From the NCBI RefSeq assembly GCF_041154485.1, contig NZ_AP028670.1, forward strand, positions 868,001 to 932,000: 64,000 bases of DNA, written 5' to 3'. The stretch's first letter is position 1; the number at the start of each line of letters is the position of its first letter. Shown here piece by piece: positions 52,598 to 61,554 of the stretch. The notes beneath the pieces were generated by a model. That model was not told the origin of the DNA, made no database searches, and worked only from the letters and a program-made list of their open reading frames with translations. The DNA is from Variovorax sp. V93. Lineage in GTDB: Bacteria > Pseudomonadota > Gammaproteobacteria > Burkholderiales > Burkholderiaceae_C. The translations under genes and the position numbers were made by a program.

Positions 52598-53580
52598 AAA
52601 AAGCACTTCTGCTGCTTGTCGCGGCCTGGGGCCTCGCGGCACCGGCCGTGCATGCCGAGCCCGTCGTGCTCTCGCTGGTGCACGCCGCCGCGATCACGCA
52701 CCCGGCCCATCTGGCGGCGCTGCAGTTCGCCAAGCGGGTCGAGGAGCGCACCCACGGGCAGGTCCGCACCGAGATCTTTCCCGCTTCCCAGCTCGGCAGC
52801 GAGAACGAACTGCTGCAGAAAGTCAGGCTGGGCGCGATCGACATGGACGTGACCTCGATGAACTACCTCATCAAGTACGAGAAGACGTTCTCCGTCGTCG
52901 TCATGCCGTATCTCTTCGACAGCTATGCGCACGCCCACCGCGTGCTCGATGGCCCGGCCATGAACTGGCTCGCGCCGCTGGCCGAGAAGCAGGGCTTCGT
53001 CATCCTGTCCAACTGGGAATGGGGATTCCGCAACATCACCAACAACAAGCGCCCGATCAACGTGCCCGAGGACGTGAGAGGCCTCAGGGTGCGCGTTCCG
53101 CCCGTCGCGGAACTCGAGGCCACGATGGAAGCGCTGGGCGCCCAGGTCAGCAAGGTCGGCTTCAAGGAACTTCCCCAGGCGCTGTCGCAGGGCCTGGTCG
53201 ACGGCCAGGAGAACCCGCTCAACGTCATCTACTACAACAAGTTGTACGAGGTGCAGAAGCACCTCGCCCTGACCCGCCATGTGTACTACAACACGCTCCA
53301 CCTCATGAGCACCAGGACCTGGGCGAAGCTCACGCCGGCCGAGCAGGCGATCGTGCGTGAAGAGAGCAAGGCGGCGGGCGACGGCATGCGCAGGAAGATC
53401 ATTGCCGAAGAGGAGGAGCTGATCGCAAAGATGATTGCCGCCGGCGTGAAGGTCACGCGCCCCGACCCGGCGCCGTTCCGCGCGGCCACGCAGGGCGCCC
53501 GGGAGGAGATCAGGCGCTTCGCGGGCGACGAGAACGTGCGCACGTTCCTGAAGATGGTCGACGCAGAGCGAAGGCAGTGA
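52594..53580 (+). CDS. TRAP-type DctP solute receptor, orphan
   Basis: A 328-residue periplasmic receptor: signal peptide MKKALLLLVAAWGLAAPAVH, then the DctP pattern QFAKRVEERTHGQVRTEIFP, SQLGSENELLQKVRLGAIDM, GFRNITNNKRPINVPEDVRG, LRVRVPPVAELEATMEALGA and GLVDGQENPLNVIYYNKLYE. There is no DctQ or DctM in the window. It overlaps the GGDEF-EAL gene by four bases and precedes a membrane GGDEF-EAL gene, so it may feed a ligand signal to that protein rather than a transporter. Confidence 0.92.
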   Translation: MKKALLLLVAAWGLAAPAVHAEPVVLSLVHAAAITHPAHLAALQFAKRVEERTHGQVRTEIFPASQLGSENELLQKVRLGAIDMDVTSMNYLIKYEKTFSVVVMPYLFDSYAHAHRVLDGPAMNWLAPLAEKQGFVILSNWEWGFRNITNNKRPINVPEDVRGLRVRVPPVAELEATMEALGAQVSKVGFKELPQALSQGLVDGQENPLNVIYYNKLYEVQKHLALTRHVYYNTLHLMSTRTWAKLTPAEQAIVREESKAAGDGMRRKIIAEEEELIAKMIAAGVKVTRPDPAPFRAATQGAREEIRRFAGDENVRTFLKMVDAERRQ

Positions 53581-53656
53581 CGCATCTCTCCAGCAGCGAC
53601 TTGGGAGCGAGCCGCAATTGATCAAATTCCCGATCGACTTCTCCTGGGGGAGAAGA

Positions 53657-55828
53657 ATGCGCAGCCTGCGGGTGGAGATCGCACTGGGATTCGGCGTCCT
53701 CATTGTGCTGATGCTCGCACTGGGCGTGTCCTTCTATCTGAGCGAACAGCGTTCCGCGGCGGCCATCGACAAGCTGCTGAACAGCGACAACCGGATGGCG
53801 GACCTGAGCCTGCGCAGTTCGCTGGCGATGTACAAGGCCCGCGACGCCGAGAACGAACTCCTGCTGTCCGCGGACCGGCTCGGGGTGGCGCAGGCAAGCG
53901 CGCTCTCCCTGCCGGCCATGCAGAACCATTTGCTGGACATGCGGGAGTACCTTGCCAGCCTTCGGATCCTCTCGACGGATCCGGAATTCAGGGACCGGGT
54001 CGACCGGATCGAGGCCCAGACCCGGCAGTACGAGGACGGATTCCTCGCGTTCATCGCGCAGCATGGCAAGGAGGACTCCCCGGGCTCGGCCCACGCGCTT
54101 CGCCAAGGCTACGTCGACACGGCCGTCGCCATCGAGTCCTCGGTGGAGGCACTGCACACCGCGGCGACCAAGCGCGCGCTCCAGACGCGCAGCGATGTCG
54201 AACGCGCCGCCAGGTTGTCGCGCTGGGCCGCCATCGCCATGGTCGTCCTGGCGACCGTTCTGGGCGTGGTGGTCGCGAGCATCGTCTCGCAACGCATCAC
54301 GGGCTCCATCGCGCAGCTCATCGCCTTTTCCCGGCGTGTGGCCGCGGGAGACCTCGGTGCCAGGGCGCCGCACGGCCGCGCGGATGAATTCGGCATCCTC
54401 GCGAACGCGATGAACCAGATGGCGGAGTCGATCGAGAATTCCAATGCGCTGCTGGAGAGCAGCGCCGACACCCTGAAGCACCAGGCCACCCACGACGTAC
54501 TGACGGGGCTGCCGAACCGCGCGCTGCTGGAGGATCGTCTCCGGCAAGCCATCTCGTACGCCGATCGATACGGCCGGCTGATGACGGTGGTGTTCATCAA
54601 CCTCGACGGCTTCAAGCGGGTCAACGACAGCCTGGGCCGCAAGGCCGGCGACGAATTGCTGAAGGTCATGGCCGGACGCATGACCCGGTGCCTGCGCAGC
54701 GTGGACACGGTGGTGCGGACGGGCGGCGACGAATTCGTGATCCTTCTGTACGACCAGCCCGGGGACGGAACGGAGGTCGCGCCGGCCCTGCAAAGGCTGC
54801 TCGAGACCATTGCGCAGCCCGTCGAGATCGACGGCCAGGGGGTCCAGGTCACGGCCAGCCTGGGCGTGGCCACCTATCCTGCGGACGGCGCCGATGCCGA
54901 CGCCTTGCTCATGAGCGCCGATGCCGCGATGTCCCGCGCCAAGGATTCGGGGCGCAACAATTTCCAGTTCTATGCGGCCGAGATGAACGGTGCGATCCGC
55001 GACAGGCTCGCCCTGTGCGAAGGACTGCGCCATGCCATCGCGCGGGGCGAGTTCCACCTGCTGTACCAGCCCCAGGTGGAGATGGGATCGGGCCGGGTGA
55101 CGGGCGTGGAGGCACTGATCCGCTGGCAGCATTCCGAGCGCGGCCTGGTCTCCCCGGTGGAATTCATTCCCCTCGCGGAGGAGACCGGCCTCATCGTTCC
55201 CATCGGCGAATGGGCGCTGCGCACCGCCTGCTTCCAGAACAAAGCCTGGCAGGACGCGGGCGTGCCGGCCTTCAGCGTTTCGGTCAACGTGTCCGCACGG
55301 CAGTTCAGGGAACGGACCCTGATCGAGCAAGTCGCACAGGCGCTCGGGGACAGCGGGCTCGACGCCCGGTTCCTGGAGCTGGAGCTCACCGAAAGCATGG
55401 TCATGGAAGACCTCGAGAAGGCCCTGCAATCGATGAAGGCCCTGCAGGCGATGGGCGTGCAGTTCTCCATCGACGATTTCGGCACCGGCTATTCCAGCCT
55501 GAGCGCGCTCAAGCGCTTTCCCATTGCCCGGCTGAAGATCGATCGCGCCTTCGTGCGCGACATTCCCGGCGACGAAGACGACAAGGCCATCGCCAAGGCC
55601 ATCATTTCGCTGGGGCACGAGCTCAACCTCAGGGTCATTGCCGAAGGCGTCGAGACCGAGCAACAGCGGGACTTCCTGCGCGCCCACGATTGCGACGAGA
55701 TGCAGGGCTATCTCTTCAGCCGGCCCGTGCCGCCCGCCGAGCTTGCGGCCCTGGTCAAGGCACGCTCGGGCATGGCGACAGCAGCCGGCCCGTCCGATGC
55801 GCGCCCGAGGCGGATGGCGGCACGCTGA
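53657..55828 (+). CDS. Membrane GGDEF-EAL protein with periplasmic sensor domain
   Basis: A 723-residue protein. Start ATG 53657 is chosen over TTG 53618 because GGGGGAG lies just before it. Two helices (about 8-28 and 190-212) border a helical periplasmic domain; HAMP (about 213-265); GGDEF intact at 356-360 (VVRTGGDEFVILLYDQ); EAL at 485 (VTGVEALIRWQHSERGL), with NVSARQF, ELTESMV, DDFGTGYSSL, LKIDRAFVRD and AEGVETE all present. So both c-di-GMP synthesis and breakdown are possible. The four-helix-type outer domain could meet the DctP protein. It converges with the SDR gene. Confidence 0.93.
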   Translation: MRSLRVEIALGFGVLIVLMLALGVSFYLSEQRSAAAIDKLLNSDNRMADLSLRSSLAMYKARDAENELLLSADRLGVAQASALSLPAMQNHLLDMREYLASLRILSTDPEFRDRVDRIEAQTRQYEDGFLAFIAQHGKEDSPGSAHALRQGYVDTAVAIESSVEALHTAATKRALQTRSDVERAARLSRWAAIAMVVLATVLGVVVASIVSQRITGSIAQLIAFSRRVAAGDLGARAPHGRADEFGILANAMNQMAESIENSNALLESSADTLKHQATHDVLTGLPNRALLEDRLRQAISYADRYGRLMTVVFINLDGFKRVNDSLGRKAGDELLKVMAGRMTRCLRSVDTVVRTGGDEFVILLYDQPGDGTEVAPALQRLLETIAQPVEIDGQGVQVTASLGVATYPADGADADALLMSADAAMSRAKDSGRNNFQFYAAEMNGAIRDRLALCEGLRHAIARGEFHLLYQPQVEMGSGRVTGVEALIRWQHSERGLVSPVEFIPLAEETGLIVPIGEWALRTACFQNKAWQDAGVPAFSVSVNVSARQFRERTLIEQVAQALGDSGLDARFLELELTESMVMEDLEKALQSMKALQAMGVQFSIDDFGTGYSSLSALKRFPIARLKIDRAFVRDIPGDEDDKAIAKAIISLGHELNLRVIAEGVETEQQRDFLRAHDCDEMQGYLFSRPVPPAELAALVKARSGMATAAGPSDARPRRMAAR

Positions 55829-55832
55829 GCCT

Positions 55833-56600
55833 TCACATTCCGGACTGGCACGAGGCAGCGGCGTTCCGGGCGAGCGCGATCGCGTCGGCGCCCGCCGGGT
55901 ACCGGAGCGTTGCGGCGGGGTCGCCCGCGGCGCGCCACACGGCCTCGGCCACGTCCGGTCCGGTGGTCACTGCGGCCGGACTCCCCAGTGCCGCAAAGAT
56001 GGAGTGCGCGAAGGGGGCATAGGGCTCGGGAATCAGGCCTTGCATGCGCTCTGCCCCATTGGCGGTGAAGCGCGTGCCTGGCCCATAGCCGGGCTCGACG
56101 AGCTTCACTCGAACGTCGAACGGGGCGAGTTCGAGCGCCAGCGACTGCGTGAACCCTTCGATCGCGGTCTTGCTCGCGGTGTACGCCGCCACGAGCGGCA
56201 TCGGTGCGAGCGTGACGGTCGACGTCACGTTGACGACCAGCCCCGACCTGCGGCGCCGGAACTGCGGCAGCACGGCCTGGGTCATCGCCATCGTGCCGAA
56301 GGTGTTGGTTTCGAAGATGTCGCGCACGGTGGCCATCGGCGTCGCCTCGAACGCCCCGAAGAGTCCGAGGCCGGCGTTGTTCACGAGGACGTCGATCGGT
56401 CCGGCGGCTTCGAGCGCGGCGGCGATGCTTTCGGGCTTCGTCACATCCAGGGGCAGCACGCGCAGGCGCCCCGAAAGAGGAAAGAGCTCGGCGCGCGGCG
56501 TCCGCATGGTGGCGATCACCTGCCAGCCGCGGGCCTGAAAGTGGCGCGCGGTTTCCAGGCCGTAGCCGGACGAGCAGCCGGTGATCAGGATGGTCTTCAT
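55833..56600 (-). CDS. Short-chain dehydrogenase/reductase
   Basis: A 255-residue SDR: TILITGCSSGYGLETARHFQ, LVNNAGLGLFG, VVNVTSTVTLAPMPL and VAAYTASKTAIEGFTQSLAL (Y-x-x-x-K). It resembles the oxidoreductases often regulated by a divergent AraC protein. Divergent from the AraC gene across 99 bases. Substrate unknown. Confidence 0.9.
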   Translation of the reverse strand: MKTILITGCSSGYGLETARHFQARGWQVIATMRTPRAELFPLSGRLRVLPLDVTKPESIAAALEAAGPIDVLVNNAGLGLFGAFEATPMATVRDIFETNTFGTMAMTQAVLPQFRRRRSGLVVNVTSTVTLAPMPLVAAYTASKTAIEGFTQSLALELAPFDVRVKLVEPGYGPGTRFTANGAERMQGLIPEPYAPFAHSIFAALGSPAAVTTGPDVAEAVWRAAGDPAATLRYPAGADAIALARNAAASCQSGM

Positions 56601-56660
56601 CGGAATTCCTTTGAGCTTGGGTTGAGGTGCGTCACGATATCGCCGGCCCGAAGGACTTCC

Positions 56661-56666
56661 TATAAT
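56661..56666 (+). promoter_or_regulatory. Consensus -10 box before the AraC gene
   Basis: A perfect TATAAT lies 34 bases before the AraC start in otherwise GC-rich DNA. No good -35 at 16-18 bases upstream is seen, which suits activator-dependent expression. Confidence 0.45.
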
Positions 56667-56699
56667 CCGGAGTCCATACTTTGTTTGCAGGAGTCCTGC

Positions 56700-57602
56700 A
56701 TGGCTGATCCCCTCGCACAAGTCGTCCAGCTGCTTCGCCCGCGTGCGGTGTACGCGAAGGTGATCAGCGGCGCCGGTTCGTGGGCGGTACGCTATTCGGC
56801 ATTCGGCGAGCCCAGCTTCTGCACGATGCTCGAGGGCGCATGCGTTCTTGCGGTGGACGGGCAGCAACCCCTCGCCCTGGTCGCCGGCGACTTCGTGCTC
56901 ATGCCAGCGACACCGGGATTCACCATGTCGGGCCTCGAGCCGGCGGTGCCGGTCGCCGTGGATCCCAAGCTGGCACCCGCGCCGACGGACGAGATCCGCC
57001 ACGGCCGGCGCGAAGGTCCGCCTGACATGCGGATGCTCGGCGGCTACTTCGCCTTCGATTCGCCGGATGCCTCGCTGCTGGCGTCGCTGCTTCCGACGCT
57101 GCTGCACGTGCGCGACATCGGGCGGCTTTCCGTTCTGGTGCAGCTCGTGAGGGAGGAGTCGCTCGAACAGAAGCCGGGGCGCGATCTCGTGCTCGAACGC
57201 CTTGTCGAACTGCTGCTGATCGAGGCTCTGCGCTCCACGCCCGGCGGAGCTGCGCCGCCGGGGCTGCTTCGCGGCCTGGCCGACCCGCGCCTGTCGATCG
57301 CATTGCGGCATCTTCACGACAACCCCGCGCATTCGTGGACGGTGGCCGACCTCGCAGGAAAGGCCGCACTGTCGCGGTCGGCGTTCTTCGAGCGCTTCTC
57401 GCGCGCCGTCGGCTCGCCGCCGATGGAGTACCTGCTTGCCTGGCGCATGGCCGTCGCGAAGGATCTGCTCCTCCGCGGCGATGCCGGCATCGCAGAGGTT
57501 GCCGAACGCGTCGGCTATGGCTGCGCCAGCGCGTTCAGCACGGCGTTCAGGCGCTGCGTGGGCCAACCACCGGGCCGCTATGCGCGGCAGCAGCCGCCCT
57601 GA
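56700..57602 (+). CDS. AraC-family regulator with cupin domain
   Basis: A 300-residue regulator: N-terminal cupin (Cupin_6 type: AVRYSAFGEPSFCTMLEGAC, LVAGDFVLMPATPGF), C-terminal AraC HTH pair (WTVADLAGKAALSRSAFFER, VGSPPMEYLLAWRMAVAKDL, IAEVAERVGYGCASAFSTAF). The ATG at 56700 follows CAGGAG. The divergent SDR is its probable target. Confidence 0.92.
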   Translation: MADPLAQVVQLLRPRAVYAKVISGAGSWAVRYSAFGEPSFCTMLEGACVLAVDGQQPLALVAGDFVLMPATPGFTMSGLEPAVPVAVDPKLAPAPTDEIRHGRREGPPDMRMLGGYFAFDSPDASLLASLLPTLLHVRDIGRLSVLVQLVREESLEQKPGRDLVLERLVELLLIEALRSTPGGAAPPGLLRGLADPRLSIALRHLHDNPAHSWTVADLAGKAALSRSAFFERFSRAVGSPPMEYLLAWRMAVAKDLLLRGDAGIAEVAERVGYGCASAFSTAFRRCVGQPPGRYARQQPP

Positions 57603-57635
57603 CCCGGCGCCTGGACTCGTACATGAAGGAAGGGG

Positions 57636-59033
57636 CTACAGCGCCGGATGCCGCTGGTGCCAGTCGGTCGCCTGCTGGAAGGCCCAGCCGGCGCGCACCA
57701 GCAGCTCTTCCTCGAAGTGGCGCGCGACGAACTGGAACGCGACCGGCGTGCCCGCATCGGTGAAGCCGCCGGGCAGCGTGATCGTCGGGCTGCCGCTCAT
57801 GTCCAGCGGACAGGTGTAGCGCAGCATCGCGGACATCAGCTCGGCGTCCTCGCCGAAGCTCAGCATGCGCTCGAGCGTGGGCGAGGCGACGCCCTGCGAA
57901 GGCATCAGCAGCAGGTCGATGCCCTCGAACATCTCGCGCACCCTGCCGCTGAAGGCATGGCGGTTGAGCACGATCTTCTGGTAGTCGATGCCGCTCTGCG
58001 CACGGCCCAGGTCGAGCAGACCCGAGAGTGCGGGGCCGTACATCTGCTTGCGCGCGGGATAGGTCGATTCGTGCACCACCGCCGCCTCGATGCCGCAGAG
58101 CGGGAACCAGTCGGCGATGACCTGCGCCGGGTCGGGGAACGTCACGTGGCGCACCTCGGCGCCGAGTTCGCGCACGGCCGCGAGCGCACCATCCATCACC
58201 TTCGCGGTGGCCGCGTCGACGCTTTCCCCGTTCCAGCGCGCATCGATGCCCACGCGCAGGCCGCGCAAGCCGCGCTCCATGCCCGCGAGGTAGTTGGGCA
58301 CGGCCGCGAGGCTTGCGGTCGGGTCTTTCGGATCGGCCCCCGCGATGGCGCCGAGCATCGCACCCGCATCGGCCGCGCTGCGCGTCATCGGTCCGATGTG
58401 GTCGAGCGTGGCGGCCAGCTCGAAGGCGCCATGGCGGCTCACGCGGCCCCAGGTCGGCTTCAGGCCGGTGAGGCCATTGGCCGAGGACGGAAAGCGGATC
58501 GAGCCGCCCGTGTCGGTGCCGAGCGACCCGTAGCAAAGCCCCGCGGCCGTGGCCACGCCCGAGCCGCTCGACGATGCGCCCGACCAGTGCGCCGCGTTCC
58601 ACGGGTTGACCGGCGGCGTGACGGTCGGATGGTGGTCGGCATAGGCGCTCTCGGTGAGCTGCAGCTTGCCGAGGATCACGGCGCCTGCCTCGCGCAGCTT
58701 GCGCACGGCCGTGCCGTCCTCGGTGGGCACGAAGTCGCGGTAGAGCGTCATGCCGGCGGCGGTGGCCACGCCCTGGGTCCAGCACAGGTCCTTCACCGCC
58801 AGCGGCACGCCGTGCAGCGGCCCGCGGATCTCGCCCCGGGCGATCTCGGCCTCGGCGCGGCGCGCGTCGGCCAGCGCCTGTTCGGCCATCACGATCACAT
58901 AGCTCTTGAGCGCGCCGTCGACCTTTTCGATGCGCGCAAGCTGCGCTTGCGTGACCTCGACCGGCGAGAGCTCCTTGCGCCGGATGCGCCGGCCGACGTC
59001 CAGCAGCTCGAGGTAGTGCAGTTCGTTGCTCAT
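57636..59033 (-). CDS. Amidase-signature-family hydrolase
   Basis: A 465-residue amidase: Lys in LAVKDLCW, the Ser-rich loop HWSGASSSGSGVATAAGLCY and GTDTGGSIRFPSSANGLTGL, giving the Ser-cisSer-Lys triad. It lies behind the LIV-type transporter on the same strand and its ATG overlaps the stop of the livF-like gene. So it probably hydrolyses the amide brought in by that transporter; the exact substrate is unknown. Confidence 0.92.
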   Translation of the reverse strand: MSNELHYLELLDVGRRIRRKELSPVEVTQAQLARIEKVDGALKSYVIVMAEQALADARRAEAEIARGEIRGPLHGVPLAVKDLCWTQGVATAAGMTLYRDFVPTEDGTAVRKLREAGAVILGKLQLTESAYADHHPTVTPPVNPWNAAHWSGASSSGSGVATAAGLCYGSLGTDTGGSIRFPSSANGLTGLKPTWGRVSRHGAFELAATLDHIGPMTRSAADAGAMLGAIAGADPKDPTASLAAVPNYLAGMERGLRGLRVGIDARWNGESVDAATAKVMDGALAAVRELGAEVRHVTFPDPAQVIADWFPLCGIEAAVVHESTYPARKQMYGPALSGLLDLGRAQSGIDYQKIVLNRHAFSGRVREMFEGIDLLLMPSQGVASPTLERMLSFGEDAELMSAMLRYTCPLDMSGSPTITLPGGFTDAGTPVAFQFVARHFEEELLVRAGWAFQQATDWHQRHPAL

Positions 59034-59734
59034 CCATGGACTCCTGTGTATTGGCTCATGATTTCGAAATCACCGAGGTGCTCGCGCGGGATCTCGCCGC
59101 CGATCTGGCCGCGCTTGATGACCAGCACGCGCTGCGACACGGCCGCGATGAATTCGAGGTTCTGCTCCACCAGCACGATCGTGAGCTTCATGCGGTCGCG
59201 CAGCGCAGCCAGCGTCTCGGCGATCTCCTCGATGATCGAAGGCTGGATGCCTTCGGTCGGCTCGTCGAGCAGCAGCAGCGTCGGCTTGCCGGCCAGCGCA
59301 CGGGCCAGCGCCAGCAGCTGCTGCTCGCCGCCCGAGAGCGAGCCGCCGGGCCGCTCGAGCAGCGGCTTCAGCCGCGGAAAGTCTTCCAGCAGCGCCTCGA
59401 TGGTGTCCATCGTGCGCTCGCCGGTCTTCACCAGGCCCATGCGCAGGTTGTCCATGGCGCTGAGCGCCGGAAAGATCTCGCGCCCCTGCGGCACATAGGC
59501 CATGCCCAGGCGCGCCCGCGCATGCGGCGCATGGCGCGTGATGTCGGTGCCGTCGAAGCGCACCGCGCCGGCGGCGGTGCGCAGCGCGCCGATCAGCGTG
59601 CGCAGCAGCGTGGTCTTGCCCATGCCGTTGTGGCCCAGGATGCCCACCGACTCGCCCCGCGTGATGGTGAGCGAAACATCGTGCAGCACCGGGATGGCAC
59701 CGTAGCCGGCATGGAGACCCGTGACTTCGAGCAT
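59030..59734 (-). CDS. LIV-type ABC transporter ATPase (LivF/UrtE-like)
   Basis: A 234-residue ATPase: VGILGHNGMGKTTLLRTLIG (Walker A; the H-N-G-M-G-K form is typical of UrtE/FmdF-like subunits), MAYVPQGREIFPALSAMDNL, GGSLSGGEQQLLALARALAG and LLLLDEPTEGIQPSIIEEIA (Walker B). Second ATPase of the transporter. Overlaps the amidase by four bases. Confidence 0.92.
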   Translation of the reverse strand: MLEVTGLHAGYGAIPVLHDVSLTITRGESVGILGHNGMGKTTLLRTLIGALRTAAGAVRFDGTDITRHAPHARARLGMAYVPQGREIFPALSAMDNLRMGLVKTGERTMDTIEALLEDFPRLKPLLERPGGSLSGGEQQLLALARALAGKPTLLLLDEPTEGIQPSIIEEIAETLAALRDRMKLTIVLVEQNLEFIAAVSQRVLVIKRGQIGGEIPREHLGDFEIMSQYTGVHG

Positions 59735-59749
59735 GCGTGCCTTTCCGGT

Positions 59750-60469
59750 TCAGTGCGGCTTCTTGCCGAGATAGATCTGCTGGATCAGCGGATCGCTCAT
59801 GATGCGGTCCGGCGTGTCCTCCTTGATCACGGCGCCCTGGTGCAGCACCGTCACCTTCCTGGCGATCATGCGGATGAAGTTCATGTCGTGTTCCACCACC
59901 ACCAGCGCATGCCGGCGGTTGATCTCCAGGATGAGCTCGGCCGTGCGCGCCACCTCGCCGTCGCTCATGCCGGCGGCCGGCTCGTCCAGCAGGATCAGCG
60001 GCGGATCGGCCGCGATCACCACGCCGATCTCCACCCACTGCCGCATGCCGTGCGCCAGCAGGCCCGCCGTCACGTCGCGGTACGCATGCATGCCTACGCG
60101 CTCGAGCGTCTCGCGCGTGATGCGGTCGGCCTGCGCGGTGCTGTTCAGGCGCCGCGCCGAGAGCCACACGTTCTCCCACACGCTGAGGCCGTTGAACAGG
60201 CTGGGCACCTGGGTCTTGATGCCGATGCCCAGGCGGCCCGGGTCGTGCGGCTGCATCTTCGAGATGTCCTGGCCGCGGAACAGGATCTGGCCCGAGGTCG
60301 GCTTGACCTGGCCGGTCAGCAGCTTGAAGAAGGTGCTCTTGCCGGCACCGTTGGGGCCGATCACGCAGCGCAGCTCGGCCTCGGCCAGGGTGAAGTTGAC
60401 GTCGCGCGTGGCATGCACGCCGCCGAAGCGCACGTTGAGGTTGCGCGTCTCGATCAGGGGCGTGCTCAT
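59750..60469 (-). CDS. LIV-type ABC transporter ATPase (LivG/UrtD-like)
   Basis: A 239-residue ATPase: CVIGPNGAGKSTFFKLLTGQ (Walker A), GLLAHGMRQWVEIGVVIAAD (signature degenerate, LAHGMRQW, as in UrtD-like subunits) and LILLDEPAAGMSDGEVARTA (Walker B). The degenerate signature, plus context, points to a urea/short-amide rather than a branched amino acid system. Overlaps the livM-like gene by four bases. Confidence 0.92.
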   Translation of the reverse strand: MSTPLIETRNLNVRFGGVHATRDVNFTLAEAELRCVIGPNGAGKSTFFKLLTGQVKPTSGQILFRGQDISKMQPHDPGRLGIGIKTQVPSLFNGLSVWENVWLSARRLNSTAQADRITRETLERVGMHAYRDVTAGLLAHGMRQWVEIGVVIAADPPLILLDEPAAGMSDGEVARTAELILEINRRHALVVVEHDMNFIRMIARKVTVLHQGAVIKEDTPDRIMSDPLIQQIYLGKKPH

Positions 60470-61554
60470 GGCGCCGTCTCCGTCGCAGCCAAAGCGCGCG
60501 GCGGTTCCATGGGGGCCGTCGCGGGTGCGGCCACTTTCGCAGCAGGGGCCGGCGCCTTGCGCCAGCGCCGCCACGCCATGTCGATCAGGTCGCCGAGGGT
60601 CGGCACGATGCCGCGCGGCACCAGCAGCACGAAGACCACCAGGATGGCGCCGAGCACCAGGTTCGAGTTGAAGGCCTGCTGCGTGCCGATCTGCGAGCTG
60701 AGCCACTGGATTGCGACGCAGCCGACGATCGGCCCGACCAGCGTGCCCAGCCCGCCGACGATCACCCAGATGATGATCTGCGCCGACTGCGCGAGGCCGA
60801 AGATGGTCGGGCTGGTGAAGGCGCCCCAGTTCGCGAACAGGCAGCCCGCGAGGCCGGCGACCGCGCCGCCCAGCGTGAAGCAGAAGAGCTTGTACACGCG
60901 CGCGTCGTAGCCCAGCAGCAGCACGCGCTGCTCGTTCTCCCTGGCCGCCACGATCACGCGGCCGATCTTCGAGGCGATCAGCACGCGCAATCCGAGGTAG
61001 ACCAGCAGCAGGCAGGTGAAGGTGACGTAGAACAGGTCCTTCGGCGTCAGCACCTCGTCCTGCTGACCGGGCCAGTTGAGCGTCGGTATCGCCGGGATGC
61101 CGTTGAAGCCGCCCAGCGGCGCGCTGCCAATGCGCCACTCGGGCCCGGCGGTGGAGTTGACCAGGTTGAACAGGATCAGCGTGACGGTGAGCGTGATCAC
61201 GCCCATGTACACGTCCGACAGCCGGCCGTAGAAGATCACGTAGCCCAGCAGCGCGGCGAACAGCGCGGGCACCACGATCGCGAGCAGGAAGGGCACGGTG
61301 CTGTCGCCCATGTTCATCACCGCGATCGCGTAGGTGTACGAGCCGAGGCCGAAGAAGGCGGCCTGGCCGAAGCACAGGATGCCGCCGAAGCCCCAGATGA
61401 AGGCCAGGCTCACGCCGAGGATCGACATGACGGCGTAGATCGTGACTTCGATCAGCGTGTAGTCGTCCATCACGCCGGGCAGGCCGAAGAGCAGCGCGAT
61501 GCCCACGGCCAGGCTGAGCGCCGCGCTGGCCCAGGACTTGGCAAAACGGTTCAC
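60466..61554 (-). CDS. LIV-type ABC transporter permease (LivM/UrtC-like)
   Basis: A 362-residue permease, GTG start overlapping the stop of the livH-like gene. Eight to ten helices; GFGGILCFGQAAFFGLGSYT and EQRVLLLGYDARVYKLFCFT are family motifs. About 30 residues at the C-terminus are Ala/Pro-rich and cytoplasmic. The start matches a weak in-operon site, so coupling is likely. Confidence 0.9.
   Translation of the reverse strand: MNRFAKSWASAALSLAVGIALLFGLPGVMDDYTLIEVTIYAVMSILGVSLAFIWGFGGILCFGQAAFFGLGSYTYAIAVMNMGDSTVPFLLAIVVPALFAALLGYVIFYGRLSDVYMGVITLTVTLILFNLVNSTAGPEWRIGSAPLGGFNGIPAIPTLNWPGQQDEVLTPKDLFYVTFTCLLLVYLGLRVLIASKIGRVIVAARENEQRVLLLGYDARVYKLFCFTLGGAVAGLAGCLFANWGAFTSPTIFGLAQSAQIIIWVIVGGLGTLVGPIVGCVAIQWLSSQIGTQQAFNSNLVLGAILVVFVLLVPRGIVPTLGDLIDMAWRRWRKAPAPAAKVAAPATAPMEPPRALAATETAP

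Noticed and set aside
57604-57647. CCGGCGC / GCGCCGG inverted repeat between AraC and amidase genes
   Set aside because: The loop is 30 bases and one arm lies inside the amidase coding end. Too weak to call a terminator.
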